From Purshia tridentata (lineage: Eukaryota > Streptophyta > Magnoliopsida > Rosales > Rosaceae), in the NCBI GenBank assembly GCA_003254885.1, contig QANT01008718.1, forward strand, positions 1 to 61,089: DNA of 61,089 nucleotides. The letters run 5' to 3'. Of the stretch, positions 23,301-36,478 are shown piece after piece; within the stretch, counting starts at the first letter, position 1, and each line of letters starts with the position of its first letter. The notes beneath the pieces are model-generated. The model ran no database searches, was not told the origin of the DNA, and saw nothing but the letters and a program-made list of their open reading frames with translations. The translations under genes were made by a program, and so were the position numbers.

Positions 23301-26300
23301 AATAAGGAGTAATAGTGTATCCCTACTGGAGTCTGTATACATCAATATTTACGGTTGCTAATATGACTCGTACCTAATTTCAAGTGCAAGCATTGGATCA
23401 ATAGGATATGCTATTGCATGGAAAGGTTGCACACTAGGTAGAAGAGACATCTGAAATAAGAAAGTGACATTCGAATAAGTCTGGGAAAAGTTGTACAGTG
23501 ATGATAAAGATAGAGCAACAGAAATAAGAATATAGAAAGACAAACACTCATTATTAGAAAATTATACTCATGACTTATTAAAACTGACATTAATCTGCCT
23601 TCGGATAATCCCTTCAACTTCAGCAAACATTTTATCACGATCCTCCCAACTGCATACACACTGGAATATACAATGAAATTGAATCAATTTACATGGGAAG
23701 GGATAACAATTTCAATAGCATGGCAACAGACACAAGTCATTTATGTAGTACAAGTTATCCATGCATATAAGATGCAGTAAAAATAAAAGGAAAATATCAT
23801 GTGCCACTTCTATCTATGCAGTCTAAATCAGCCAACATAAAACAAGCATGTGATGTGTAGTAAAAGGGGACCATGCACCACTGATACTGGAATCAGAAGA
23901 TACCTGCAACGTATGCAAAAGATTACAAGTTGCCTCTGGAAAGTCGGGTCGAAGAATCAACGCCTGTTTATAGCTCTTAATAGCAGCTTCCACATGTCCA
24001 CTGTACCATATATGAGTTACAGAAATGTTAGTTCCAAGAAAATAACAATGAAATAGTGGTTCTTCACATCCCTCCAACGTTATGTTGGGCCCCCAAAGGT
24101 GAAGCATTAACTCTAAATTATTTAAGGAATTTGCGTCATCCCCAAAGAGCACTGTACTCCTCACAATGGGATTGCAAATTTCAATAACACCCATCACAAA
24201 ATCCCGTATTGGTCAAAACAGGAATGAAATTCCTGAATAAACATTCAATTTGTGTTAAGATATCAGATTGTGCCCAGATGCCAAGATGATCCAACTTCTT
24301 TCAACCCATACAAGAGTAAGACCATTGAAATCCCAAAGAGCCTTGAAAAAATCTTGCTCTATCTAGAAAATAAAACAGTAAGCACGAAAAGAGTACCGAC
24401 AATGAAAACAGGAATACCTATCCTTGTAGGCTGAAGCCAAGTTTGCATGAGCTTCAGCCATATTTGGCCGAATAGTGATTGCATGTAGGTAGTCCTGAAT
24501 TGCTTCACTAACTCTACCAATCTCTTTGTAAGTGTTGCCCCTATTGACAAGCCCATCAGCTGCCAAGGGATCGATGCGAAGAACCTCATTGTAGCAAGAA
24601 ATAGCATCTGCATAATTTCCCTGCAAACAAAGCAAGAATAACACCAGATTAGAACAGACAGGAGATTAAAAAAACAGCAATTCAAGTAAAGTTCTAAAAG
24701 GACCACAACTGGACTTTTGTGCTCATATACTTCTTATCTTCACTTGGCTCTATAATCTTTCTAAAAATCACTTCGTCTAGGTTCATTCCAAAACTATCTC
24801 GTATTCTCTTTTAGGAAAAAATTTATATTTTCAATTTTCGGAGTTAAAAAAAAAAAATTTAAAAAGAGCTACACTACTCATATTGTTCTTTCGAGGTTAC
24901 ACTCACACACCTCATGGGGAAAAAAATTTCTTGAATCTACATAAGAATGGAAAACCATGCATATACATAACTAAGCAACCGATACCTGTTGTTTATAGAT
25001 AATGGCAAGGTTATTAAAAGGGGCAGACAACCCAGTTGTTACAGTCAACGTGGCCTTATAATATGAAGCAGCAGCAGCCACCATGTTCCTGTGAATACAG
25101 TGCCATTGATAGTTAAAATCCCTGGCAGAACTAGTTGTCTCAAAAGCAATGAAGACTCATAAGTACTTCATGATCACATACCATTCCATATATATGTTCC
25201 CAAGGTTGGTAAGTGCTTGTGGATGGTTAGGTTGTAAAGTAAGGCATTGCTGCATTCAGTCACATAAAAGGTTAAATAAAAAGGAGGAGACATTTGCAAG
25301 AAATCAATGAGCAATTTCAAGCAAAACCAAACACAGCAAAGATGAACCTACATTGTAGCATTGAATTGCTTCATCCACTCTGCCAATGTCTTTCAGAGCA
25401 TTACCCTTCCAGTGGTGGAAAAAATTAAAAGAAAATTCAAGTCAGTGAAAATTGCAAATGCAAACTAAAGAACCTCAAATAACATCTGGAATCATGAGAA
25501 CCAACCAAATTATTATAAGCCTCTAAAAATCTTGGATCGCAAGCAATGGCTTGCTTATAATGAAGGATTGCCAAATCCAGTTGACCTTGCTCATAATACG
25601 TACTAGCCAAATTACCTGCACAATACAGTTCAACTTTCAGTCAAAGAAAAACATGCTACTATGGAAAATATCATATTATGAATAGCTCGAAAGAGGACTC
25701 TGCCAAAAGTACTACAAAGTAAAGGTTGCAAATACTTGTCACACACTCAGGTAAGCCTAATAGAATAGTCATATGAGCAGCCATTAGCTGACTCATCCAT
25801 GTGTAATAACTGTTTTACAACAATATTTTGCTTTCCGGTTAACAGAAATATAAAAGTCATAATGTCATTACAAGTTGCAAATACTTATCACATACTGAGG
25901 TTAACCTATTAAAGTAGTCATTTGTGACAAGAAAGTAGCCATCAACTGACTCATCCATGTGTAATAATTTTTGTAATTACATTTTGCTTTCCGATTAATA
26001 GAATATATTTCAAAGTTATAATGCCAAATCACAAAGATAATAGGTCAAGCTAAACTAGGTAACAGGCTGCAATCAAGATCAGACATGACATGGGATATGA
26101 ACAAAAATGCACATTAACAATTCACATCACCATAATACAAGGGAAATAATAAAAATAAATAAATATTTCCACAAAAAGACCAGTAACACAGTAATTTATA
26201 AGTCAATTAGGCATAATGCAAAAACTGATTCTGAACAGTTAGGTCATGGTATATTAAACTCACCAAACGCCATTGCATAGCTGGGTCTTGTCTGGAGAGC

Positions 26301-28984
26301 ACGCTGATAACACATAATTGCATCTTGGGGCATTCCCAAAGCCTGGAAAAGGCAAAAGAAAGATCTTGTTTTTCTCCAATACAAGTCCAGCCACTTGCAC
26401 CTACCGAACCTTACTGGCATAAGGCATGACAGCTTACCTTATAAACATTCCCAAGGTTGAGATAAGCATCCGGAAAAGCAGGCTTGAGTTTCACAGCCTC
26501 CTGGGATTGAAATTTTCCAGATAAAATGAGATTCAATAAATTTTCTCAGTAAATAGCTAGAGAGTACAAATAAATCACATCACATTAATGAACAAGCACC
26601 AAATTCCATATAGCTTGGTATGATGACTGCAAAGCATTAATAAGCTAACTTGTAAGGCAACAGAAATGAACGGCCGACAAAAATATGGATGTATGTATAT
26701 ATGAGAGGAAAAGACCCAGTATCCCAATTCCCAAGAAGACAAAAAAATTGATTAATGGAAAGTTAAAAATAGGTTCAAGAATACCTTATAATACTGAAGG
26801 GCTCTATTAAGATCACCAGACTCCATGAAAAGACCAGCAAGATTTGACCACGCTATAGCAAATGTTGGTTGTATACGTAGAGCCTCAAAGTAGCAACTGT
26901 ATGCCTGCACAAAAGGTTAGATTCTGACTATTTGCAGTCTTGGGATGGTAGTAACAACAAGACCATCATCTGAGGCCTGGCTTGAGGATAACAACTTGAT
27001 ATCTGTTTGAACTGTGCTGAACTGTGAATTCACACAGTTCCACATTCCATCAGTAACTTTACTGGAGAAGCATTATGAAAACTTAATATGGAATAGAATT
27101 GAGTCCTTCCAGCAGACTATTGAAGAAACCAGTACTATTAAAACCCCTACAGAGGCTGGGCAGGGGAAGAGTTTGCACCAGCAGAAAATTTATTAGAGCA
27201 CTAGCTCAGACATAAGTACCAAAGTCTGTAAAGAATCATTTCCACAGTCATCAGAGCAGAAAGTGATACATCAGTATCATACTTCTAGCCAAAACTGTAC
27301 AGGCAAACTCCGGTACCCAATCCTATATATCATAATCTAAATCTTAGCTGTCCACTATGTATAAAGAGACTAAAAAACTAAACAAAGCAGTGTGTTCCCT
27401 TGTCAAGACTTACCTCTTGCACCAACCCCCGTGCTTTCATTAGATTCCCAAGATTGCTATGGGCATCAACCTGTATGACAAGTGACCGTTTAGAGTCAAC
27501 TTGCAGATATTAAAACCAAAATACTAGAATACCGTGGACCCTTGGATTGGAGGAACAAACCATCAGAACACCACATGGAAAGCTTAAAACAAACTAGATA
27601 GAATCCTACCAAAAGGGGATTTAGTGCAAGTGCCTGACGACAACACTGTGCTGCATCTTCAAGCCTTCCTTTCCTCATGTATGCACTTGCTAAGTTTGAC
27701 CATGCATCACAGAAATTGGGTCGAAGCTGCAGTCAAATGTAAGAAAGATCAACAAACTACACAGAATTATGAGAAAAGTAGGACATCTGTTTTGAAATAG
27801 CATTCAAGAAATGAACCAGAATGACTTGGAACTTTAAAAGAACATCTAAAGGAATGCATTCAAGGACTAAACCAGAGTAAAGTGAACTCCAGAAATTCAA
27901 AAATTAACAAAAATAATAGGGAAGCAGGAAGAACTGAATCAGAAATGAATAAAAGTGTGTACAAACCTCAATGGCAACCAAATAGTAGCGAATCGCAAGG
28001 TCACTATTGCCTTTTTCCTGTGTTAAGAGAAAACACCTCTATTCTTAGGGAAAATTTTCAACCAACAAAGATAAAAAGGGGTAATACTACTAATTGCAGG
28101 TAACTGTATGTTCATCACTTTACCTTCCAAGCATTAGCCATGTTACCATAACACTCAGCAAAATGTGGCTCAATTCGAAGCGCTTCTTCATTTTTGGCAA
28201 TACACATATCAAAGTCATGCAACTGAAACGGAACAATGTACATGCATAATATTAGTTGATTTCAGGTTCCCAACAAAACCAATTAAGTAAAAACCAACTA
28301 ATGGCCAAAAAGTTACAGTATATTCAATTAAATAAACAACCTGATAATAAATTGCACCCAAAAGAAGGAGATTATCAGTGCGAATCGGGTTTCTCTCATA
28401 AACAATATTGCTATGCTCTAGTGCCTCTTTATAGCTGCCATTCTTGTACAACTGGTGAGCAAGGGTCAAATGTGCATCTTCATCAACTACATCACCAAAT
28501 AATTCATCAGTTAGCCTCAACTATAAGAAATTCAAAAGTTACACGTCATGTGGCTCCCTCCACTCATATGCAATTACTTTTTGGTATTGCAATAGATGAA
28601 TATATCTATACATATATGTTTTCATCTTAGGGCCCAATAGATGAAAGCCCTAACTCTAAAATTCGGGAGCTAATAATATATAGCTATTTTGCTTTGCCAT
28701 CATCATCCACAATTGAAATTTACGACCGCTAGAATTTTCATCAATTGCAATACACAAAATTAAAAAGTAATTGAAGTTATAATTACAATTTCCGAATTTA
28801 AAATTCCAAACAAAAATAAAAAAATAAAAAAATAATTGGGACCTTCATGAGCATCGTGAGGCTTGAAGGGCACCAAGCTGAGTTCAGGCTTGACCGCAAA
28901 GGACTCGTCGCGGCCGACACCGAACTGAGCCCTAGAGGCCCCAACCAGCTGGGGCTGCCGTACCTCGCCCTTGACCGTGATCAT
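20371..28984 (-). CDS. SEC: SECRET AGENT protein O-GlcNAc transferase
   Basis: Twenty-eight coding exons: 28984-28843, 28486-28341, 28222-28124, 28017-27967, 27726-27610, 27470-27414, 26904-26785, 26500-26438, 26342-26264, 25615-25506, 25405-25352, 25249-25182, 25088-24986, 24620-24418, 24000-23904, 23660-23589, 23450-23374, 23275-23159, 23058-22974, 22881-22714, 22450-22340, 22258-22172, 22060-21933, 21811-21729, 21539-21434, 21326-21180, 20703-20583, 20484-20371. They close in frame to 974 aa, about the size of Arabidopsis SEC. The N-terminal half holds a long run of TPR units (for example [20 protein letters not shown]). The C-terminal half is the GT41 catalytic region ([47 protein letters not shown]). 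It transfers GlcNAc from UDP-GlcNAc to Ser/Thr of nuclear and cytosolic proteins and is the partner of the O-fucosyltransferase SPINDLY in DELLA control. The TPR count and the tail FEFP/LEFPYDR-type ending favour SEC over SPINDLY. Confidence 0.93.
25724..26022. repeat. Imperfect 149-bp tandem duplication in SEC intron 9
   Basis: A block beginning GTTGCAAATACTTGTCACAC at 25725 recurs at 25874 as GTTGCAAATACTTATCACAT. Later shared words include CTGACTCATCCATGTGTAATAA and TTTTGCTTTCC. The copies differ by scattered substitutions and small indels, so the duplication is old. It is purely intronic. Confidence 0.75.
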
Positions 28985-30259
28985 CGTGATCTCTGTCTCT
29001 CTCTCTCACCCCCCGATCACTCTCATCAAACTGCGATCGGAGTCGGACGGCCCACTGTATATTTCTAGAGCTGTCTGCCTTCTTCCTTTTTTTTTTTTTT
29101 CGTTGAGGTTTTTTTTGTGCTTGCGTTGTGAAATTGGGAACGGCTTCGGTTCTATTTTCAATTCCGAATCGGGACAACGCGGACATAGAGAGGCATTTAA
29201 ACAAATAAAGGGTAAGAAGTGATTGCGTTGTGAAATTGGGAACGGCTTCGGTTCTATTTTCAATTCCGAATCGGGACAACGCGGACAGAGAGAGGCATTT
29301 AAACAAATAAAGGGTAAGAAGTGGGGTTGAGGGTGAGGAGTGATATGGGCCGTTAGATGCGGGACTGTGATTGAGAATTTGGGATTACGATAGAGGTCGT
29401 ATCGGTTAAGCTCTAATTGCACGAGATTCGGTTAACTCATTTGGACACGTAACTTTAGTTTGGATCGCATACTTAAAAGTTAAAACCGTGTTTATTTTGT
29501 GTATCCAAATATTAATTCTTTTTTTTATTTATCTCTTCATTCTGTATTTTTTTGTTTTTTGTAAATAAAACCTTGTTTTTTTTTAGCATGTAGAATTTAA
29601 ATTTTTTGGCAATCAAAAATGTCTTTATTTAATTTTGCAAGTAAAACTGTATTTATCTTCAGTCCTACAATTGTCAAAAAAAACTATACTTAGATATCTT
29701 TAAATACAATGAAAATTGCATCAAAATATAAATAATTGAAATGTCTCGAACCTGAAAACTCTTCTTATGGTAAGTTTTGAGTGGATAAAGCATAATTATA
29801 AACTTTTTCAGTTGAAAACCTATTTTAAAATTACAAAATGGCCTTGTTTCCATTTCTCTCTTTATCCCCACCCCCTCCTGTTTTAGAACATTTTCTTTTT
29901 TCCTTTGCTTTTTATATTGTTCTTTATCTTTATTGGTCACCCTCTTTCTACCTAATTATAAATCAAAGAAAATGACGTTTTATTTACTTTATTTATTCAA
30001 ATGAAGATATATGATATTCTCACAATAAATCTTTGTCACACTTTATATGCACCATAGAAGATGTTATACATTAACCGAAGATCATAGGACTTATATATAA
30101 TGTATGTACAAGAAAGTTTAATACTTGTTTAAATTAATAATACAAGGATGTATATAGAAGAAAACAAAAAAATTCTAGCACTTACTAGGAAAATAAAGTC
30201 ATGCATTCTGGTGTAACTGAAAGGACTATTACTACTATACTAATACACAAATAGACAAA
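28985..30259. other. SEC 5' leader/promoter and RLK 3' region
   Basis: SEC starts at 28984 and is read leftwards, so 28985-29450 is its leader and promoter, including a recent 102-bp tandem duplication. A CT-rich run (about 28999-29012) lies in the leader. From 29450 to 30259 the DNA is very AT-rich and contains the 3' UTR of the receptor-kinase gene. No other gene is supported. Confidence 0.5.
29121..29324. repeat. Near-perfect 102-bp tandem duplication upstream of SEC
   Basis: Copies at 29121-29222 and 29223-29324 differ at a single internal position (GACATAGAG versus GACAGAGAG) plus the junction base. The near-identity indicates a recent event, or an assembly artefact. The unit is GC-richer than its surroundings and lies 140-340 bp upstream of the SEC start codon, in the likely core promoter or 5' UTR, so it may duplicate regulatory sites. 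Confidence 0.9.
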
Positions 30260-33200
30260 TCAAGGTTCATCTCTGGGTTCATTGGCATCATGACTTGGGG
30301 AAGAAGAATCATTTTCAGAGTGTGCTCTCTCATTGGACCCAATAAGCATGGAAACAACTTCCCTCATGTTTGGGCGGTCAAAAGGAGACATACTTGTGCA
30401 GAGCAGAGCAATTTTCAAAACAGTGATCATGTGAGAAACAGTGTGAGTGGCTGTAACTTCATCATCATGTTGTAGATTTAATCGAGCATCCAGTATTCCT
30501 GGTGACAGTGAATGGTTGAGAATGTAATTTCTCACCCATGTTACCAGGTCACCACCTTGGTCTAGTGGTTGCACAGGTGTTCTGCCAGTCAGCAACTCCA
30601 AAAGGACCACTCCATAGCTGTAGATGTCACATTTTTCTGTGACTTTCATGGTGTATGCATACTCTGGATTTCAGAATATCATATATCATTAACTATAGCA
30701 TGATAAACCAGTGTAACTATATATACAAGTACTGGTAGAGACAAAATATGCTTAAACAATATGCAATTAGGTGTTAGTGCAGCCCTTAACACAGATGCAA
30801 ATGCAATTAATGGTTTTCATCCAGTAACATAATGAGAAATTTACTCAAAAAGAAAAGCCTTAAACAATACTGAGTAAATTTGATAGAGCAGGAGTGATCA
30901 GACAAACATAAAGAAAAGATAATCATGGTTGAATAAAAGGTCTGAAAATATAGCTTACCAGGGGCAATGTATCCATAAGAACCTGCAATTGCAGACATGG
31001 ACTTGGATTGTGGCATGTCCATTACTTTTGCCAACCCAAAATCTCCAACATGAGCTTCAAATTCATCATCTAGAAGAATGTTGTTGGACTTTATATCACG
31101 GTGAAAGATCCGAGGCTTGCAATCATGATGCAGATAAGCTAGACCCTGGGCAGCCCCAAGAGCAATCATGAACCTAGTTCTCCAATCAAGACTGCAAGAT
31201 GCTCCACGAAGCAATTCTCCCAAGCTTCCCTTTGCCATGTACTCATAAAGCAGAAGATTGGAACCCTGGTGGTGGCAGAAACCATATAGTTTTACAATAT
31301 TTCGATGCCTGATTTTTCCTAAAGTTAGAATTTCAGCATGGAAGCTATTATCCATACTGCTCCCCTCCCTGTTGGATGTTACCTTCTTAACAGCAACTGT
31401 ACGACCAGTTGGCAAGACTGCTCTATATACAATTCCACAAGCTCCCCTCCCAATTTCAAAGCTTTCATCAAAGTTTTCAGTTGCCACAACCAAGTCTTGG
31501 AAAGTGAACCCTGCCTTTGGGGAAAAGTACATATCCAAAACTGGAGAAGATGATGGTTTTTCTTCCAAGGAAGCAGCAACTGTATTGTCTACCGGGAGTC
31601 TCATGAAATATATAAGTACTACAATTAAAATGAGAGAAACACCACCAATGGCTGCTGCAATGATAGCAACAATCTTACCTAAACGAGTACGTTTCTTCCC
31701 TATATCTGGAGGGAAAGAGAGTGAAGAAGGTGGTTCTGCGCAAGCACCAAGAGGGCCACCACAAAGTCCTTTATTCCCAACAAAGCTGTTAATAGCCATA
31801 TTCTGGAAGAGTGGCAAAGGAGGAATGCTCCCCATTAAGTCATTGTATGAGAAGTTGCAGCCAAGTAGACTTGACAGGTTCTCAAAAGAACCTGGAATTC
31901 CACCAGTCAAACAGTTGTTATTGAGTATAAGGAATTCCAGTAAAACAAGATTTCCAAGTTGAGGAGGTATCTCTCCAGAAAGATTGTTATAACTGAGATT
32001 TAATGCAATCTGCAGGCCTGAAAGGGAACCCAACTCAGCTGGTATACCACCAGAGAATGAGTTGCCACCCATTTGTAGCTCAGTCAAACGCAAGAGATTT
32101 CCCAGAGCAACTGGTATTTTCCCAGAAAGATTGTTGTCAGAAAGCTTGAGAAGCTCCAACTGAGAAAGTGATCCTATCTCACTTGGCAAGGCATCCCAAA
32201 AGTTGTTATCACTAAGATCAAGCCGTTGAAGCATTTTACAATTGAAAATTTCAGGTGGTATCTTTCCAGAAAGTAAATTTGATGAGACATTAAAGGTCAC
32301 CAACTTTGAGAGGTTACCAATCTCTCTTGGCAACTCGGATGTAAAGTAGTTGTATGAAAGCTGTAGCCTTTGCAAAGTTCTGCAGTTACCAATTTCTGGA
32401 GGAATGGCACCACTGAACTTGTTCTGACCCAACTCAACTGCAGAAAGGTTAACCAATTTGCACATTTCAGATGGAAGAAGCCCTGTAAGGTTGTTTCTAA
32501 CTAGACGAAGCTGCACCAATGACTTACAGCTTGTGATCCCAGTTGGGATATTCCCGGTGAGCCTGTTAGAACCCAAATTTAACAAAATCAGATTAGAATT
32601 TCTGCAGATATGACGAGGAATTCTTCCTGTTAAGTTGTTTTCAGACAAGTCAACCACCCAAAGTGGGCTATACACCCCAAGTCCTTGAGGAATTGTGCCA
32701 CTCAGCAAATTTTGAAACAATTGTAGCATTATCAGTTCAGTCATGTATTGAAATCCAGTAGGAATTGAACCAGTGAGATGATTGATAGAGAGGTCCAGCT
32801 TAGTCAGGTTTTTCAAGCTTGTGAGCTCATCTGGAATAATACCTGTAAATTGGTTCTCAAAAAGATAAAGCAATCGCAACCCCGCTATCTTACTGAGCTC
32901 AATTGGTATCTCTCCTGACAACAAGTTCTCAGAAAAATCAATCTCTTTTGCTAGAGAAAGATTACCAATCTCTCTTGGAATTGTCCCATTCAACATATTT
33001 CTGTAAAGATATAACCTCCTTAGAAACACAAGGCTCCCAAACTCCTTTGATATCTCTCCCACAAGCTTGTTCTCATAGAGGGCCAGAGTGTCCAAATTCG
33101 TACAGTTGACAAGCTCCTTTGGAATAACCCCAGAAAGCTGATTACCCCAAAGAATTAATGTGCTCAAATTCTCAAGCATTCCAAGCTCTTTTGGTATTTC

Positions 33201-33896
33201 TCCACTTAACTTATTTTGAGCTAGCCCAAGATACTCCAAGCTTTCGCATTCACCTATCTCAGAAGGTAAGCTTCCTGATATCAGATTCTCCCCTGCCCGG
33301 AAAGTCCTCAAACTTTTGAGATTACCAAGAGAAGGTGGCAGCTGTCCACTAAGATTATTACTGTATGCAATCAAATCGGACAAGGAAGAGAGATTTCCAA
33401 TTTCTTCAGGGAAAGGCCCTGATAGTCTATTATTGCACACATTCAGGACTTGTAAATAAGAAAGTCCACCTAATGCTATGGGAATTTGACCTTCAAAATG
33501 ATTGTTATTCAAAAGAAGAACCTCCAAACTCGAACAATTTCCAATGTCTTGAGGTATATTCTGAGACAAATCATTGTAAGAAAGGTCAAGATAGTTAAGG
33601 TGAACCAATCCACCAATGCTTGGAGACAAAGAACCGGAAAGATTCATTGAACTCAAGTCAAGAGACAAGACCACTGGATTGTAAACCTTGCTGCAATTGA
33701 CTCCCCTCCATCTACAAGGTGTGGAATCATTGGAATTCCAACTACCAAGATGATCAAATCCGTCAATTAATCTACTCTTTATTTCTAGAAGGTATTGACC
33801 CTCATCATTAATCCCCTCGGATTCATAAATCATAAGGGCAGCAACAAGTACAATTATAGTAGTTAACAAACCATATGATATTTTCTCCATAAACAT
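30260..33896 (-). CDS. LRR receptor-like kinase, subfamily XI (At2g33170-like)
   Basis: Two exons (33896-30959 and 30663-30260) give 1113 aa. The first ATG is at 33896; another in-frame ATG lies at 33890. A hydrophobic signal peptide is followed by an LRRNT cap (STPCRWRGVNCS) and more than twenty 24-residue LRRs of the plant extracellular type (LSGxIPxxLGxLxxLxxLxL). A membrane span covers about 742-765. The kinase domain starts about 814 with the glycine loop GRGACGIVYRA, ATP-binding Lys837 (VAVKK), HRD at 932-934 and DFG at 952-954. It is therefore an RD kinase with all key residues and is expected to be active. The intron falls right after IAP of the activation segment (GSYGYIAP|EYAYTMKV), as in related genes. 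Overall it resembles Arabidopsis At2g33170 and At5g63930 (from memory), whose ligands are not settled. The neighbouring genes give no functional hint. Confidence 0.9.
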
Positions 33897-36478
33897 CAAA
33901 TGGAATTGATTTACAGTTCAAGGAAGTTGTTGAACAAACAAACATGAACAGGGACCAAAGCAAAATTTCATCAGAAAGATACAATTAGCATTCCATAACT
34001 TGTACAGAAGTACTACAGGGGGAACAGTTATTTTACATACCTCAAGTTGATGACCAATAATGGAAAACAAAAAGAACCCATCAAAGAGAACCAACCAATT
34101 CTCTAGGAACCAACAAGAAATATACTTCACTTTCCCAGAAAAAGAAAAATTACTGGGAATAATCATTGGTTTTTGACCGAAAAGATTGGTGCATTGAATA
34201 TGGGTGAGCTTGTCTTCCTCTTAATTTCTTTCTTGAGTAATAACCCATGATCAGGTCCAGTGGGTTGCCACCTTTCTAAAGATAATCTTAAAGAATAAAG
34301 AACATAAAAGGCCAAGTATTCATTTTGTCTTCTACAAAATGATTTACAAGATCCCACTTTGTGTGAATGACAAGGATATGAATGAGAGAGAGAAAGATAG
34401 AGATAATGAGCCACGAATGGCCGACAAAGCATGCACACACTTTCTCCTCTCTTACTCCTCTTCCATAATATTTTAGTGCTTTCACAAAGCCAAGTAGCCA
34501 ACTAGTGTTCTCCATTTTCTTTCTTTAAGTTTTGTTTTGTTTTACTTAACAAAAAACAAAACAAGGAATTCAAAAAGAAATTTAAGGCCTGCTGGCCTGG
34601 AGAGAATAGAGATGGGAACGAAGTAACGAACTGAGCCCAATCAAATTCTCGAGACTTAATTAATTAGTTAAAATGTCATCTAGTTTTGAGCAAGTCAAAC
34701 TTGACCTCATCTTCATCACTTGCTTAAGATAAGTTTTGACTGCATAATATTTTAATGCAGTATGTTTAAGACAGCGCCACCCTTTGGAGGCCTTGTAAGG
34801 TTTTCCATATTTTTGTCCTTTTGGGTATCACTTGGTTTTTTCATAGTTCGTTTTGGTTGGCGAGTGTATGATTTCATAATTCATAGTATTGTAAACAGTT
34901 TTTTCTTTTTTTTTGCATGACTGGATGGGGGATTAAATAAATAAAAATGTTAAAATTGGGCTGCACTGTACATTCTTGGCATCGAAGCTGAATAAAACAA
35001 GTATAGGGCGGATTGGAATTTTGAGTTGACTAAGATTCCATAATAATTCTTCATTTTTTTAAAAAAATATATCCTAATAATTCAAGAATCAATAAATAAA
35101 TAAACAAATGAGGACGGACTACGGAGGCCCGGAGGGGGAGAATAATCAAACACGATATGATTATTATTCTTGACAATATAGTAAACTTTCATAACAGAAT
35201 CTTTTATAATTTACTAGCCTGACAAACAAAATAAATTTCTCTTATTATGATTTTTTACACACTTTTATAAAATAAATTCTATTATGTCAAGATTCTTTTC
35301 TTATTGCATACTAACACATGTATCCTTTAGGAAATAATCATACGAACATGATATTTTTTTGTTTCACACCAAAATTATTTCGTGATGTTGTGATTACATT
35401 TATATGCATTGTGTATTTTTTTTATTACATGAAATCGGAATGGTTCGAACCTAAGTTTTTTTATTTTTTATTACAGAAATATTCATTGTATTTAAATAAA
35501 AATGAGATGTCGATTAAATAATTTGTCAGATGACTTAAAAATATATACAAGTGAGATATTGAAAAAAAATTAATATACTATACGAGTTTACTTTTTCAAA
35601 ATTGATACACTACGATTAAAAATAATGAATACGGGATTGCTCATGAATTGGCTCGATATGCCATTCGCGGATAACCATATTTTTTATTTGGTATAATTTA
35701 ACCATTTTTAATGAATGAAGTATTATTTTGACAATATATATATTTAATCACCATGAACGCACAACGTTTAGGGTCAGGGGCCCGCCATGGACTGCTAGCC
35801 CTCTTATATGTTTTTTATTATTATGGGGGAAATATTGAGAGTGGAGTTGTAAATGGTGGCAACAATGCCCAGTCGATATAAAATGTAAAATTGGGTTGAC
35901 TTATTAGGGTATGCAATTTTACATCTTTTACACTTTCAGTTTCGTTTTATATGATTTGACATAGTTCACATAACATGTCACTGCTGACGACCCGCCCATC
36001 AGGAAAGAAATTCTTTATATGGTATGATTAATTAATTTAATATAGTTCACATATAATATGTTAGGTGATTTCCAACTTAAGTTTATCGGGTACTGACTAA
36101 TTACTTGTTTATAGACTTATTTCCATGTTTATTAATGGTTGTGGTGGGTTCCTATTCAAGTGGCAGTCATTCTTATAAAGAACTATTTCTTTACTCTTAT
36201 TTTTGGTCTAACAAAATTGTACCCAACCAATTGACGTTATAGTGGAGTTTTTTTAAAATTTTTTTTATTAAATTTATTATTTTTTCCTTTTGAACTGTGA
36301 TTAGTGGTAGGTGGCCTAGTAAAAGTGCAATTCATTTATAATTTATTTTAGAACAATGATCTCTGTCTCTGTCTCTCCCCTTCTTCCTCTATTTCTCAAC
36401 CATACACAGAATGTTGATTCAAATCATGATTACGTAAGTACAGAAACCCAGGCAAAATGCATAACAGGTAATACTAAT
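33897..36478. other. RLK leader/promoter and intergenic DNA
   Basis: The receptor-kinase 5' leader probably extends to about 34515. A good donor, GAG|GTATGT at 34041 on the minus strand, suggests a 5' UTR intron. From 34550 to 36478 the DNA is AT-rich with T/A tracts and no coding structure; the last few hundred bases hold the SRA1 3' UTR. No repeat with clear ends was found. Confidence 0.45.

Noticed and set aside
28932..29422. Frames of 124 and 138 aa upstream of SEC with an internal repeat
   Set aside because: The internal repeat simply reflects the 102-bp DNA duplication in the promoter/leader; no conserved protein is encoded.
34163..34515. Open frames of 112 and 75 aa upstream of the receptor kinase
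   Set aside because: They lie in the probable 5' leader of the kinase gene, overlap one another and resemble no protein; at most one is an upstream ORF.
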